Shown piece by piece: positions 36,989-49,903 of a stretch of DNA of 64,000 nt. The notes below the pieces were generated by a model. It searched no databases. It worked only from the letters and a program-made list of their open reading frames with translations, and was not told where the DNA came from. Each line of letters opens with the position of its first letter. Position 1 is the stretch's first letter. This DNA is from Megalopta genalis (lineage: Eukaryota; Arthropoda; Insecta; Hymenoptera; Halictidae): the NCBI RefSeq assembly GCF_051020955.1, contig NW_027476286.1, positions 124,001-188,000 on the forward strand, given 5' to 3'. The position numbers and the translations under genes were made by a program.

Positions 36989-38160
36989 ATGTTCTTCATC
37001 GCATTGATTTGAATCTAAACCTGCTAGATCTTATTGATTTGAAGCTAAATCATGTGTTTCGCATTGAGTTGAGGCTAACCCGTTTGTTTCGTCAGCATTT
37101 GAAGCTATATCACTTATATCGCAAGCATCTGAAGCAAAAACATTTGTTTCCCATTGATTTGAAGCTTAACCTTCTACAACGCATTGATTTGCTGTTAAAT
37201 CATGTGTTTCGCATGGATTTGAAGCAAACTCGTTTGTTTCCCCTGCATTTGAAGCAATATCAATCATATCGCAAGTATCTGATGCTAAATCATTTGTTTC
37301 GTCTGCATTTGAAGTTATATCACTTATATCGCAAGTATCTGAAGGTAAATCAATTGTTTCGCATATATTTGAAGCTAAGCCTTCTACTTGGAATTGAAAT
37401 GAAGCTAAATCATTTGTTTCGCATGGATTTGAAGCTAACTCGTTTGTTCTGTCTGCATTTGAAGCTACCTCATTTATATCGCAAGTTTTTGAAGCTAAAT
37501 CATTTGTTTCGCATGGATTTGAAGCTAAACCCTCTACATAGCATTGATTTGAAGCTAAATCATCTGTTTCGCTTGGATTTGAAGCTAACACGTTTGTTTC
37601 ACATGCAGTTGAAACGAAATCATGTATATCACAAGTATTTGAAGCTGAACCATTTGATTCGTTTGGATTTGAAGCTAAACCTTCTACATCGCATTGATTT
37701 GAAACTAAATCTTTTGTTTCTCATGTATTTGATGCGAAACCTTCTACTTCGCACTGATTTGAAGCTAAATCATGTGTTTCGCTTGTATTTGAAGCTACGT
37801 AGTTTGTTTCGCATGTAGCTGAAGCTAAATAGCGTGAATCACAAGTATGTGTAGCTAAACCATTTGTTTCTCATGGATTTGAAGCTAAACCTTCTACTTC
37901 GCTTTGATTTGAAGCTAAATCAAGTGTTTTGCATGGATTTGAAGCTAACTCGTTTGTTTCCCCTGCAGATGAAGCTATATCACATATCCCGCAACTATCT
38001 GAAGCTAAATCAATTGTTTCTCATGTATTTGAAGCTAAGCCTTCTACTTCGCATTGATTTCAAGCTAAATCAAGTTTATCGCACGGTTTTGAAGTTATCT
38101 CGTTTGTTTCGCCTGCAGTTGAATCTATAACACTTATATCCCAAGTGTTTGAAGCTAAAT

Positions 38161-39060
38161 CATTTGTTTCGCACGGATTTGAAGCTAAATCTCCTACATC
38201 GCATTGATTTGAAGCTAAATTAAGTATTTCGCTTGGATTTGAAGCTAACTCGTTTGTTTCGTATGCATTGGAAGCTACATCACTTATATCGGAAGTATTT
38301 GAAGCTAAATAATATGTGTCGTATGGATTTGAAGCTGAACCTTCTACATCGCATTGATTTGAAGCTAAATCTAGTGTATCGCATGGATATGAAGCTAAAC
38401 CTTCTACATCGCATTGATTTGCAGCTAAATCTAGTGTATCGCATGGATATGAAGCTAAACCTTCTACATCGCATTGATTTGCAGCTAAATCATGTGTTTC
38501 GCATGGATTTGAAGCTAACTCGTTCGTTTCGCCTGCAGTTGAATCTACATCACTTATATCGCAAGTATTTGAAGCTAAATTATTTGTTTCGCATGGATTT
38601 GAAGCTAAACCTTCTACATCGCTGTGGTTTGCAGCTAAATCATGTGTTTCGCATGGATTTGAAGCTATCTAGTTCGTTGCGCATGCAGTGAGATCTAAAT
38701 AACGTATATCACAAGTATTTGAAGGTAAACCATTTGTTTCGCATGGATTTGAAGGTCAGCCGTGTACTTCGAATTGATTTGAAGGTAAATCATGCGTTTC
38801 GCATGGATTTGAAGTTAAACCTTCTACATCGCATTGATTTGCAGCTAAATCATTTGTTTCCCATGGATTTGAAGCTAAACTTTCTACATTGCATTGATTT
38901 GCAGCTAAATCATGTGTTTCGCATGGATTTGAAGCTAACTCGTTCGTTGCGCATGCTGTTAAATCTAAATACCGTATATCACAAGTATTTGTAGCTAAAC
39001 CATTTGTTTCGCATGGATTTGAATCTAAGCCCTGTACTTCGATTTGATTTGAAGCCTAAT
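38161..39060. repeat. 900-bp tandem duplication, copy 1
   Basis: This is exactly 30 monomers (six HOR lengths), directly repeated at 39061-39960. Both copies start catttgtttcgcacgg and end gaagcctaat. Visible differences are few: gaagctacat/gaagctatat, ggaagtattt/ggatgtattt and tttcccatgg/tttcgcatgg. Part of the unit recurs a third time near 44.56-45.18 kb (offset 5,213 from copy 2). Confidence 0.93.
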
Positions 39061-39960
39061 CATTTGTTTCGCACGGATTTGAAGCTAAATCTCCTACATC
39101 GCATTGATTTGAAGCTAAATTAAGTATTTCGCTTGGATTTGAAGCTAACTCGTTTGTTTCGTATGCATTGGAAGCTATATCACTTATATCGGATGTATTT
39201 GAAGCTAAATAATATGTGTCGTATGGATTTGAAGCTGAACCTTCTACATCGCATTGATTTGAAGCTAAATCTAGTGTATCGCATGGATATGAAGCTAAAC
39301 CTTCTACATCGCATTGATTTGCAGCTAAATCTAGTGTATCGCATGGATATGAAGCTAAACCTTCTACATCGCATTGATTTGCAGCTAAATCATGTGTTTC
39401 GCATGGATTTGAAGCTAACTCGTTCGTTTCGCCTGCAGTTGAATCTACATCACTTATATCGCAAGTATTTGAAGCTAAATTATTTGTTTCGCATGGATTT
39501 GAAGCTAAACCTTCTACATCGCTGTGGTTTGCAGCTAAATCATGTGTTTCGCATGGATTTGAAGCTATCTAGTTCGTTGCGCATGCAGTGAGATCTAAAT
39601 AACGTATATCACAAGTATTTGAAGGTAAACCATTTGTTTCGCATGGATTTGAAGGTCAGCCGTGTACTTCGAATTGATTTGAAGGTAAATCATGCGTTTC
39701 GCATGGATTTGAAGTTAAACCTTCTACATCGCATTGATTTGCAGCTAAATCATTTGTTTCGCATGGATTTGAAGCTAAACTTTCTACATTGCATTGATTT
39801 GCAGCTAAATCATGTGTTTCGCATGGATTTGAAGCTAACTCGTTCGTTGCGCATGCTGTTAAATCTAAATACCGTATATCACAAGTATTTGTAGCTAAAC
39901 CATTTGTTTCGCATGGATTTGAATCTAAGCCCTGTACTTCGATTTGATTTGAAGCCTAAT
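39061..39960. repeat. 900-bp tandem duplication, copy 2
   Basis: Direct copy of 38161-39060. It overlaps the start of the first copy of the larger ~5.2-kb family Y duplication, so the 900-bp and 5.2-kb events are nested. Confidence 0.93.
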
Positions 39961-42900
39961 CATATGTTTCGCACGGATTTGAAGCTAAACCTTCTACAAC
40001 GCATTGATTTGTATCTACATTAAGTATTTCGCTTGAATTTGAAGCTAACTCGTTTGTTTCGTATGCATTGGAAGCTATATCACTTATATCGGAAGTATTT
40101 GAAGCTAAATCATATGTGTCGTATGGATTTGAAGCTGATCCTTCTACATCGCATTGACTTGAAGCTAAATCTAGTGTATTGCATGGATATGAAGCTAAAC
40201 CTTCAACATCGCATTGATTTGCAGCTAAATCTAGTGTATCGCTTAGATATGAAGCTAAACCTTCTACATCGCATTGATTTGCAGCTAAATCATGTGTTTC
40301 GCATGGATTTGAAGCTAACTCGTTCGTTTCGCCTGCAGTTGAATCTACATCACTTATATCGCAAGTATTTGAAGCTAAATAATGTGTATCGCATGGATTT
40401 TGAAGCTAACTCGCTTGATTAGTCTGCAAATTGAAGCTATATCACTTATACCCCAAGTGTTTGAAGCTTAATCATTTGTTTCGCATGGATTTGAAGCTCA
40501 ACCTTCTACATCGCATTGATTTGCAGCTAAATCATGTGTTTCGCATAGATTTGAAGCTAACTAGTTCGTTGCGCATGCAGTTAAATCTGAATAACGTATA
40601 CCACAAGTATTTGAAGCTAAATCATTTGTTTCGCATGGATTTGAAGCTAATCATTCTACTTCGCATTGATTTGCATCTAAATCATGACTGTCGCATGGAT
40701 TTGAAACAAACTCGTTCGTTTCGCCTGCATATGAAGCTATATCATTTATATCGCAAGTATTTGAAGCTAAATCTTTCGTTTCGCATGGATTTGAAGATAA
40801 GCTTTCTACTTCGCATTGATTTGAAGCTAAATCGTGTGTTTCGCATGGATTTGAAGCTAACTCGTTTGTTTCGACTGCATTTGAAGCTATATCATTTATA
40901 TCGCAAGTATTTGATGCTCAATCAGTTGTATCGCATGGATATGAAGCTAAACCTACTACATCGCTGTGATTTGCAGCTAAATCATTTGTTTCGCATGGAT
41001 TTGAAGCTGAACCTTCTACATCGCATTGATTTGAAGCTAAATCTAGTGTATCGCATGGATATGAAGCTAAACCTTCTACATCGCATTGATTTGCAGCTAA
41101 ATCTAGTGTATCGCATGGATATGAAGCTAACTCGTTCGTTTCGCCTGCAGTTGAATCTACATCACTTATATCGCAAGTATTTGAAGCTAAATCTTTCGTT
41201 TCGCATGGATTTGCAGATAAGCCTTCTACTTCGCATTGATTTGAAGCTAAATCCTATGTATCGCATTGATTTGAAGCTAAATCATGTGTTTCTCATGGAT
41301 TTGAAGCTAACTCGTTTGTTTCGCCTGCATTGAAGCTATATCACTTATATCGCAAGTATTTCATTCCAAAATCATTTGCTTCGCACGGATTTTAAGCTAA
41401 ACCTTCTACATCGTATTGATTTGAAGCTAAATCATGTGTTTCGCTTGGATTTGAAGCTAAATCATGTGTTTGGCATGGATTTGAAGCTAACTCGTTTGTG
41501 TCGCCTGCATTTGAAGCTATATCATTTATATCGGAAGTATTTGATGCTCAATCAGTTGTGTCGTATGGATCTGAAGCCTTCTAAGCCTTCTACTTCGCAT
41601 TACATTCATGTGTTTCGCATGGATTTGAAACTAACTCGTTTGTTTTGACTGCTTTTGAACCAACTTCATTTATATCGCAAGGATTTTTAGCTAAATCATT
41701 TCTTTTGCATGGATTTGAAGTTAACTCATTTGATTCGCCTGCATTCGAATCTAAATCATTTAAATCGCAAGTATTTGATTTAAATCAATTGTTTCGAATG
41801 GATTTGAAGATAATTCTCCTACTTCGCATTGATTTGAAGCTAAATCATGTGTTTCGCTTGGACTTGAAGCTAACTCGTTTGTTTCGCACGTAGTTGAAGC
41901 TAAATCATGTATATCACAAGTATTTGAAGGTAAACCACTTGTTTCGCGTGGATTTGAAGCTGAACCTTCTACATCGCATTCATTTGAAGCTAAATCTAGT
42001 GTATCGCATGGTTTTGCGATAACCTTCTACATCGCATTGATTTGCAGCTAAATCATGTGTTTCGCATGGATTTGAAGCTAACTCGTTTGTTTCGCATGCA
42101 GTTGTAGCTAAATAATGTATATCACAAGTATTTGTAGCTAAACCATTTGTTTCGCATGGATTTGAAGCTAATCCTTCTACATCGCATTTATTTGAAGCTA
42201 AATCATGTGTTTCGCATGGATTTGAAGCTAACTCGTTTTTTTCGCATGCAGTTGTAGCTAAATAATGTATATCACAAGTATTTGTAGCTAAGCCATTTGT
42301 TTCGCATGGATTTGAAGCTAATCCTTCTACTTCGCATTGATTTGAAGCTAAATCAATTGTTTCGCATGGAATTGAAGCTACCTCGTTTGTTCCTCCAGCT
42401 TTTGAAGTTATATCACTAATATCGCTGGTATTTGAAGCTAAATCATATGTGTCGCATGGATTTGAAGCTGAACCTTCTACATCCCATTGATTCGAAGCTA
42501 AATCATTTGTTTCGCTTGGATTTGAAGCTAAACCTTCTACATCGCATTGATTTGCAGCTAAATCATGTGTTTCGCATGGATTTGAAGCTAACTCGTTTGT
42601 TCCGCCTGCAGTTGTAGCTAAATAATGTATATCACAAGTATTTGTAGCTCAACCATTTGTTTCGCATGGATTTGAAGCTAAACTTTCTACATCGCATTGA
42701 TTTGAAGCTAACCCGTTTGTTTCGCATGCAGTTGAAGCTAAATCATGTCTTTCACAAGTATTTGAAGATGAACCATTTGTATCGCATGGATTTGAACCTG
42801 AGCCTTCTACTTCGCACTGATTTGCAGCTAAATAATGTGTTTCGCATGGATTTGAAGCTAAACCTTCTACATCGCATTGATTTGTTGCTGAATCATGTGT

Positions 42901-44330
42901 TTCGCATGTATTTGAAGCTGACTCGTTTGTTGCGCATGCAGTTGAATCTAAATAACGAATAACACAAGTATTTGTAGCGAAACAATTTGTTTCGCATGGA
43001 TTTGAATCTAAGCCGTGTACTTCGAATTGATTTGAAGGTAAATCATGTGTTACGCATGGATTTGAAGCTAAACCTTCTACATCGCATTGATTTGCAGCTA
43101 AATCTTTTGTTTCGCATGGATTTGTAGCTTTCTCGTTTGTTTCGCCTGCATTTGAAACTATATCACTTACATCGCAAGTATCTGAAGCTAAATCATTTGT
43201 TTCGCATGGATTTGAAGCTAAACCTTCTACATCGCATTGATTTGCAGCTAAATCATGTGTCTCGCATGGATTTGTAGCTATCTCGTTTGTGTCGCCTGTA
43301 TTTGAAACTATATCACTTACATCGCAAGTATCTGAATCTAAATCATTTGTTTCGCATGGATGTGAAGGTAAACCTTCTACATCGCATTGATTTGAAGCTT
43401 AATCATGTGTTTCGCACGTAGTTGAAGCTAAATCATGTATATCACAAGTATTTGAAGGTAAACCACTTGTTTCGCGTGGATTTGAAGCTGAACCTTCTAC
43501 ATCGCATTCATTTGAAGCTAAATCTAGTGTATCGCATGGTTTTGAAGCTAAACCTTCTACATCGCATTGATTTGCAGCTAAATCATGTGTTTCGCATGGA
43601 TTTGAAGCTAACTCGTTCGTTTCTTCTGTATTTGAAGAAAAATCACTTATATCGCAAGTATTTGAATCTAAATCATGTGATTCGCTTGGATTTGAAGGTA
43701 AACCTTCTAAATCGCATTGATTTGAAGCTAGATCGTGTGTTTCGCATGGATTTGAAGCTAACTCGTTCGTTTCGCCTGTATTTGAAGCTATATCAATTAT
43801 ATCGCAAGTATTTGAAGCTAAATCATTTGTTTCGCTTGGATTTGAAGCTAAACCTTCTACATCGCATTGATTTGAAGCTAAATCGCGTGTTTCACATGGA
43901 CTTGAAGCTAACTCGTTTGTTTCGCATGCAGTTGTAGCTAAATAATGTATATCACAAGTATTTGTAGCTAAACCATTTGTTTCGCATGGATTTGAAGCTA
44001 ATCCTTCTACTTCGCATTGATTTGAAGCTAAATCATTTGTTTCGCATGGAATTGAAGCTACCTCGTTTGTTCCTCCAGCTTTTGAAGTTATATCACTAAT
44101 ATCGCTGGTATTTGAAGCTAAATCATATGTGTCGCATGGATTTGAAGCTGAACCTTCTACATCGCATTGATTTGAAGCTAAATCATTTGTTTCGCTTGGA
44201 TTTGAAGCTAAACCTTCTACATCGCATTGATTTGCAGCTAAATCATGTGTTTCGCATGGATTTGAAGCTAACTCGTTTGTTTCGCCTGCAGTTGTAGCTA
44301 AATAATGTATATCACAAGTATTTGTAGCTC
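39347..44330. repeat. ~5.2-kb segmental duplication, copy 1 (family Y)
   Basis: It corresponds to 44560-49272. The offset steps from 5,213 to 5,212 (1-bp loss near 45585), to 5,422 (210 bp extra in copy 2 near 46.19-46.40 kb), to 5,062 (360 bp missing from copy 2 near 47.71 kb), to 4,942 (120 bp missing near 48.44 kb). All the large steps are multiples of 30 bp. It contains the 54-bp scar at 41570 and a second scar, ggttttgcgataacc near 42018. Confidence 0.88.
41570..41623. repeat. 54-bp rearranged B-C junction (scar, copy 2)
   Basis: Same fused junction as at 5826, here beginning tctgaagcc instead of tttgaagcc. It lies in the first copy of the ~5.2-kb family Y duplication. Confidence 0.9.
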
Positions 44331-44651
44331 AACCATTTGTTTCGCATGGATTTGAAGCTAATCCTTCTACTTCGCATTGATTTGAAGCTAAATCATTTGT
44401 TTCGCATGGAATTGAAGCTACCTCGTTTGTTCCTCCAGCTTTTGAAGTTATATCACTAATATCGCTGGTATTTGAAGCTAAATCATATGTGTCGCATGGA
44501 TTTGAAGCTGAACCTTCTACATCGCATTGATTTGAAGCTAAATCATTTGTTTCGCTTGGATTTGAAGCTAAACCTTCTACATCGCATTGATTTGCAGCTA
44601 AATCATGTGTTTCGCATGGATTTGAAGCTAACTCGTTCGTTTCGCCTGCAG
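43932..44651. repeat. 360-bp tandem duplication
   Basis: Two adjacent 12-monomer copies: ttcgcatggatttgaagct with aatccttctacttcgc begins at 43981 and 44341, and the MKLNHMCRMD-type open runs begin at 44112 and 44472. A related third copy lies around 42.3-42.65 kb. Confidence 0.88.
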
Positions 44652-47600
44652 TTGAATCTACATCACTTATATAGCAAGTATTTGAAGCTAAATTATTTGT
44701 TTCGCATGGATTTGAAGCTAAACCTTCTACATCGCTGTGGTTTGCAGCTAAATCATGTGTTTCGCATGGATTTGAAGCTATCTAGTTCGTTGCGCATGCA
44801 GTGAGATCTAAATAACGTATATCACAAGTATTTGAAGGTAAACCATTTGTTTCGCATGGATTTGAAGGTCAGCCGTGTACTTCGAATTGATTTGAAGGTA
44901 AATCATGCGTTTCGCATGGATTTGAAGTTAAACCTTCTACATCGCATTGATTTGCAGCTAAATCATTTGTTTCGCATGGATTTGAAGCTAAACTTTCTAC
45001 ATTGCATTGATTTGCAGCTAAATCATGTGTTTCGCATGGATTTGAAGCTAACTCGTTCGTTGCGCATGCTGTTAAATCTAAATACCGTATATCACAAGTA
45101 TTTGTAGCTAAACCATTTGTTTCGCATGGATTTGAATCTAAGCCCTGTACTTCGATTTGATTTGAAGCCTAATCATATGTTTCGCACGGATTTGAAGCTA
45201 AACCTTCTACAACGCATTGATTTGTATCTACATTAAGTATTTCGCTTGAATTTGAAGCTAACTCGTTTGTTTCGTATGCATTGGAAGCTATATCACTTAT
45301 ATCGGAAGTATTTGAAGCTAAATCATATGTGTCGTATGGATTTGAAGCTGATCCTTCTACATCGCATTGACTTGAAGCTAAATCTAGTGTATTGCATGGA
45401 TATGAAGCTAAACCTTCAACATCGCATTGATTTGCAGCTAAATCTAGTGTATCGCTTAGATATGAAGCTAAACCTTCTACATCGCATTGATTTGCAGCTA
45501 AATCATGTGTTTCGCATGGATTTGAAGCTAACTCGTTCGTTTCGCCTGCAGTTGAATCTACATCACTTATATCGCAAGTATTTAAACTAAATAATGTGTA
45601 TCGCATGGATTTTGAAGCTAACTCGCTTGATTAGTCTGCAAATTGAAGCTATATCACTTATACCCCAAGTGTTTGAAGCTTAATCATTTGTTTCGCATGG
45701 ATTTGAAGCTCAACCTTCTACATCGCATTGATTTGCAGCTAAATCATGTGTTTCGCATAGATTTGAAGCTAACTAGTTCGTTGCGCATGCAGTTAAATCT
45801 GAATAACGTATACCACAAGTATTTGAAGCTAAATCATTTGTTTCGCATGGATTTGAAGCTAATCATTCTACTTCGCATTGATTTGCATCTAAATCATGAG
45901 TGTCGCATGGATTTGAAACAAACTCGTTCGTTTCGCCTGCATATGAAGCTATATCATTTATATCGCAAGTATTTGAAGCTAAATCTTTCGTTTCGCATGG
46001 ATTTGAAGATAAGCTTTCTACTTCGCATTGATTTGAAGCTAAATCGTGTGTTTCGCATGGATTTGAAGCTAACTCGTTTGTTTCGACTGCATTTGAAGCT
46101 ATATCATTTATATCGCAAGTATTTGATGCTCAATCAGTTGTATCGCATGGATATGAAGCTAAACCTACTACATCGCTGTGATTTGCAGCTAAATCATGTG
46201 TTTCGCATGGATTTGAAGCTAAGCCGTGTACTTCGAATTGATTTGAAGGTAAATCATGCGTTACGCATGGATTTGAAGCTAAACCTTCTACATCGCATTG
46301 ATTTGCAGCTTAATAATTTGTTTCGCATGGATTTGTATCTATATCGTTTGTTTCGCCTGCATTTGGAACTATATCACTAACATCGCAAGTATCTGAAGCT
46401 TAATCATTTGTTTCGCATGGATTTGAAGCTGAACCTTCTACATCGCATTGATTTGAAGCTAAATCTAGTGTATCGCATGGATATGAAGCTAAACCTTCTA
46501 CATCGCATTGATTTGCAGCTAAATCTAGTGTATCGCATGGATATGAAGCTAACTCGTTCGTTTCGCCTGCAGTTGAATCTACATCACTTATATCGCAAGT
46601 ATTTGAAGCTAAATCTTTCGTTTCGCATGGATTTGCAGATAAGCCTTCTACTTCGCATTGATTTGAAGCTAAATCCTATGTATCGCATTGATTTGAAGCT
46701 AAATCATGTGTTTCTCATGGATTTGAAGCTAACTCGTTTGTTTCGCCTGCATTGAAGCTATATCACTTATATCGCAAGTATTTCATTCCAAAATCATTTG
46801 CTTCGCACGGATTTTAAGCTAAACCTTCTACATCGTATTGATTTGAAGCTAAATCATGTGTTTCGCTTGGATTTGAAGCTAAATCATGTGTTTGGCATGG
46901 ATTTGAAGCTAACTCGTTTGTGTCGCCTGCATTTGAAGCTATATCATTTATATCGGAAGTATTTGATGCTCAATCAGTTGTGTCGTATGGATCTGAAGCC
47001 TTCTAAGCCTTCTACTTCGCATTACATTCATGTGTTTCGCATGGATTTGAAACTAACTCGTTTGTTTTGACTGCTTTTGAACCAACTTCATTTATATCGC
47101 AAGGATTTTTAGCTAAATCATTTCTTTTGCATGGATTTGAAGTTAACTCATTTGATTCGCCTGCATTCGAATCTAAATCATTTAAATCGCAAGTATTTGA
47201 TTTAAATCAATTGTTTCGAATGGATTTGAAGATAATTCTCCTACTTCGCATTGATTTGAAGCTAAATCATGTGTTTCGCTTGGACTTGAAGCTAACTCGT
47301 TTGTTTCGCACGTAGTTGAAGCTAAATCATGTATATCACAAGTATTTGAAGGTAAACCACTTGTTTCGCGTGGATTTGAAGCTGAACCTTCTACATCGCA
47401 TTCATTTGAAGCTAAATCTAGTGTATCGCATGGTTTTGCGATAACCTTCTACATCGCATTGATTTGCAGCTAAATCATGTGTTTCGCATGGATTTGAAGC
47501 TAACTCGTTTGTTTCGCATGCAGTTGTAGCTAAATAATGTATATCACAAGTATTTGTAGCTAAACCATTTGTTTCGCATGGATTTGAAGCTAATCCTTCT

Positions 47601-49272
47601 ACATCGCATTTATTTGAAGCTAAATCATGTGTTTCGCATGGATTTGAAGCTAACTCGTTTTTTTCGCATGCAGTTGTAGCTAAATAATGTATATCACAAG
47701 TATTTGTAGCTAAGCCATTTGTTTCGCATGGATTTGAAGCTAAACTTTCTACATCGCATTGATTTGAAGCTAACCCGTTTGTTTCGCATGCAGTTGAAGC
47801 TAAATCATGTCTTTCACAAGTATTTGAAGATGAACCATTTGTATCGCATGGATTTGAACCTGAGCCTTCTACTTCGCACTGATTTGCAGCTAAATAATGT
47901 GTTTCGCATGGATTTGAAGCTAAACCTTCTACATCGCATTGATTTGTTGCTGAATCATGTGTTTCGCATGTATTTGAAGCTGACTCGTTTGTTGCGCATG
48001 CAGTTGAATCTAAATAACGAATAACACAAGTATTTGTAGCGAAACAATTTGTTTCGCATGGATTTGAATCTAAGCCGTGTACTTCGAATTGATTTGAAGG
48101 TAAATCATGTGTTACGCATGGATTTGAAGCTAAACCTTCTACATCGCATTGATTTGCAGCTAAATCTTTTGTTTCGCATGGATTTGTAGCTTTCTCGTTT
48201 GTTTCGCCTGCATTTGAAACTATATCACTTACATCGCAAGTATCTGAAGCTAAATCATTTGTTTCGCATGGATTTGAAGCTAAACCTTCTACATCGCATT
48301 GATTTGCAGCTAAATCATGTGTCTCGCATGGATTTGTAGCTATCTCGTTTGTGTCGCCTGTATTTGAAACTATATCACTTACATCGCAAGTATCTGAATC
48401 TAAATCATTTGTTTCGCATGGATGTGAAGGTAAACCTTCTACATCGCATTCATTTGAAGCTAAATCTAGTGTATCGCATGGTTTTGAAGCTAAACCTTCT
48501 ACATCGCATTGATTTGCAGCTAAATCATGTGTTTCGCATGGATTTGAAGCTAACTCGTTCGTTTCTTCTGTATTTGAAGAAAAGTCACTTATATCGCAAG
48601 TATTTGAATCTAAATCATGTGTTTCGCTTGGATTTGAAGGTAAACCTTCTAAATCGCATTGATTTGAAGCTAGATCGTGTGTTTCGCATGGATTTGAAGC
48701 TAACTCGTTCGTTTCGCCTGTATTTGAAGCTATATCAATTATATCGCAAGTATTTGAAGCTAAATCATTTGTTTCGCTTGGATTTGAAGCTAAACCTTCT
48801 ACATCGCATTGATTTGAAGCTAAATCGCGTGTTTCACATGGACTTGAAGCTAACTCGTTTGTTTCGCATGCAGTTGTAGCTAAATAATGTATATCACAAG
48901 TATTTGTAGCTAAACCATTTGTTTCGCATGGATTTGAAGCTAATCCTTCTACTTCGCATTGATTTGAAGCTAAATCATTTGTTTCGCATGGAATTGAAGC
49001 TACCTCGTTTGTTCCTCCAGCTTTTGAAGTTATATCACTAATATCGCTGGTATTTGAAGCTAAATCATATGTGTCGCATGGATTTGAAGCTGAACCTTCT
49101 ACATCGCATTGATTTGAAGCTAAATCATTTGTTTCGCTTGGATTTGAAGCTAAACCTTCTACATCGCATTGATTTGCAGCTAAATCATGTGTTTCGCATG
49201 GATTTGAAGCTAACTCGTTTGTTTCGCCTGCAGTTGTAGCTAAATAATGTATATCACAAGTATTTGTAGCTC
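44560..49272. repeat. ~5.2-kb segmental duplication, copy 2 (family Y)
   Basis: Partner of 39347-44330, with the same scars at 46992 and near 47435 (ggttttgcgataacc). After 49272 the sequence jumps back in the source order: 49,273 onward matches 42,651 onward (offset 6,622) to about 49.9 kb, so part of the unit is present a third time. Confidence 0.88.
46992..47045. repeat. 54-bp rearranged B-C junction (scar, copy 3)
   Basis: Same fused junction, offset 5,422 bp from the copy at 41570 and sharing its tctgaagcc start. The 41.6-kb and 47.0-kb copies are therefore closer to each other than to the 5.8-kb copy. Confidence 0.9.
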
Positions 49273-49903
49273 AACCATTTGTTTCGCATGGATTTGAAGC
49301 TAAACTTTCTACATCGCATTGATTTGAAGCTAACCCGTTTGTTTCGCATGCAGTTGAAGCTAAATCATGTCTTTCACAAGTATTTGAAGATGAACCATTT
49401 GTATCGCATGGATTTGAACCTGAGCCTTCTACTTCGCACTGATTTGCAGCTAAATAATGTGTTTCGCATGGATTTGAAGCTAAACCTTCTACATCGCATT
49501 GATTTGCTGCTGAATCATGTGTTTCGCATGTATTTGAAACTGACTCGTTTGTTGCGCATGCAGTTGAATCTAAATAACGAATAACACAAGTATTTGTAGC
49601 GAAACAATTTGTTTCGCATGGATTTGAATCTAAGCCGTGTACTTCGAATTGATTTGAAGGTAAATCATGTGTTACGCATGGATTTGAAGCTAAACCTTCT
49701 ACATCGCATTGATTTGCAGCTAAATCTTTTGTTTCGCATGGATTTGTAGCTTTCTCGTTTGTTTCGCCTGCATTTGAAACTATATCACTTACATCGCAAG
49801 TATCTGAAGCTAAATCATTTGTTTCGCATGGATTTGAAGCTAAACCTTCTACATCGCTTTGATTTGCAGCTAAATCATGTGTCTCGCATGGATTTGTAGC
49901 TAT
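49273..49903. repeat. Third partial copy of a family Y segment
   Basis: It matches 42651-43280 and 47713-48340 (actttctacatcgc, acccgtttg, aacgaataacacaag markers). It ends where the 6,093-bp duplication begins, at a D monomer that switches from gtttgtgtcgcc to gttcgtttcgcc. Confidence 0.85.

Larger units (their letters stand above)
35701..38160. repeat. Divergent block with long minus-strand open phase
   Basis: No supported gene is seen. HORs differ by many substitutions and frameshifting monomers are rarer than in neighbouring blocks, which lets the minus SNPCETNDLA phase stay open for 397 codons (35795-36988) and a plus LKLN phase for 301 codons (36913-37818). A monomer at 36351-36377 is only 27 bp (ttgattatttcgtttg) and follows a B directly, so a C monomer is missing there. 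Confidence 0.75.

Noticed and set aside
36913..37818. Plus-strand 301-codon ORF as a gene
   Set aside because: It overlaps the 397-codon minus run in part and consists of the same decapeptide phase. Both strands being open is expected for this monomer.
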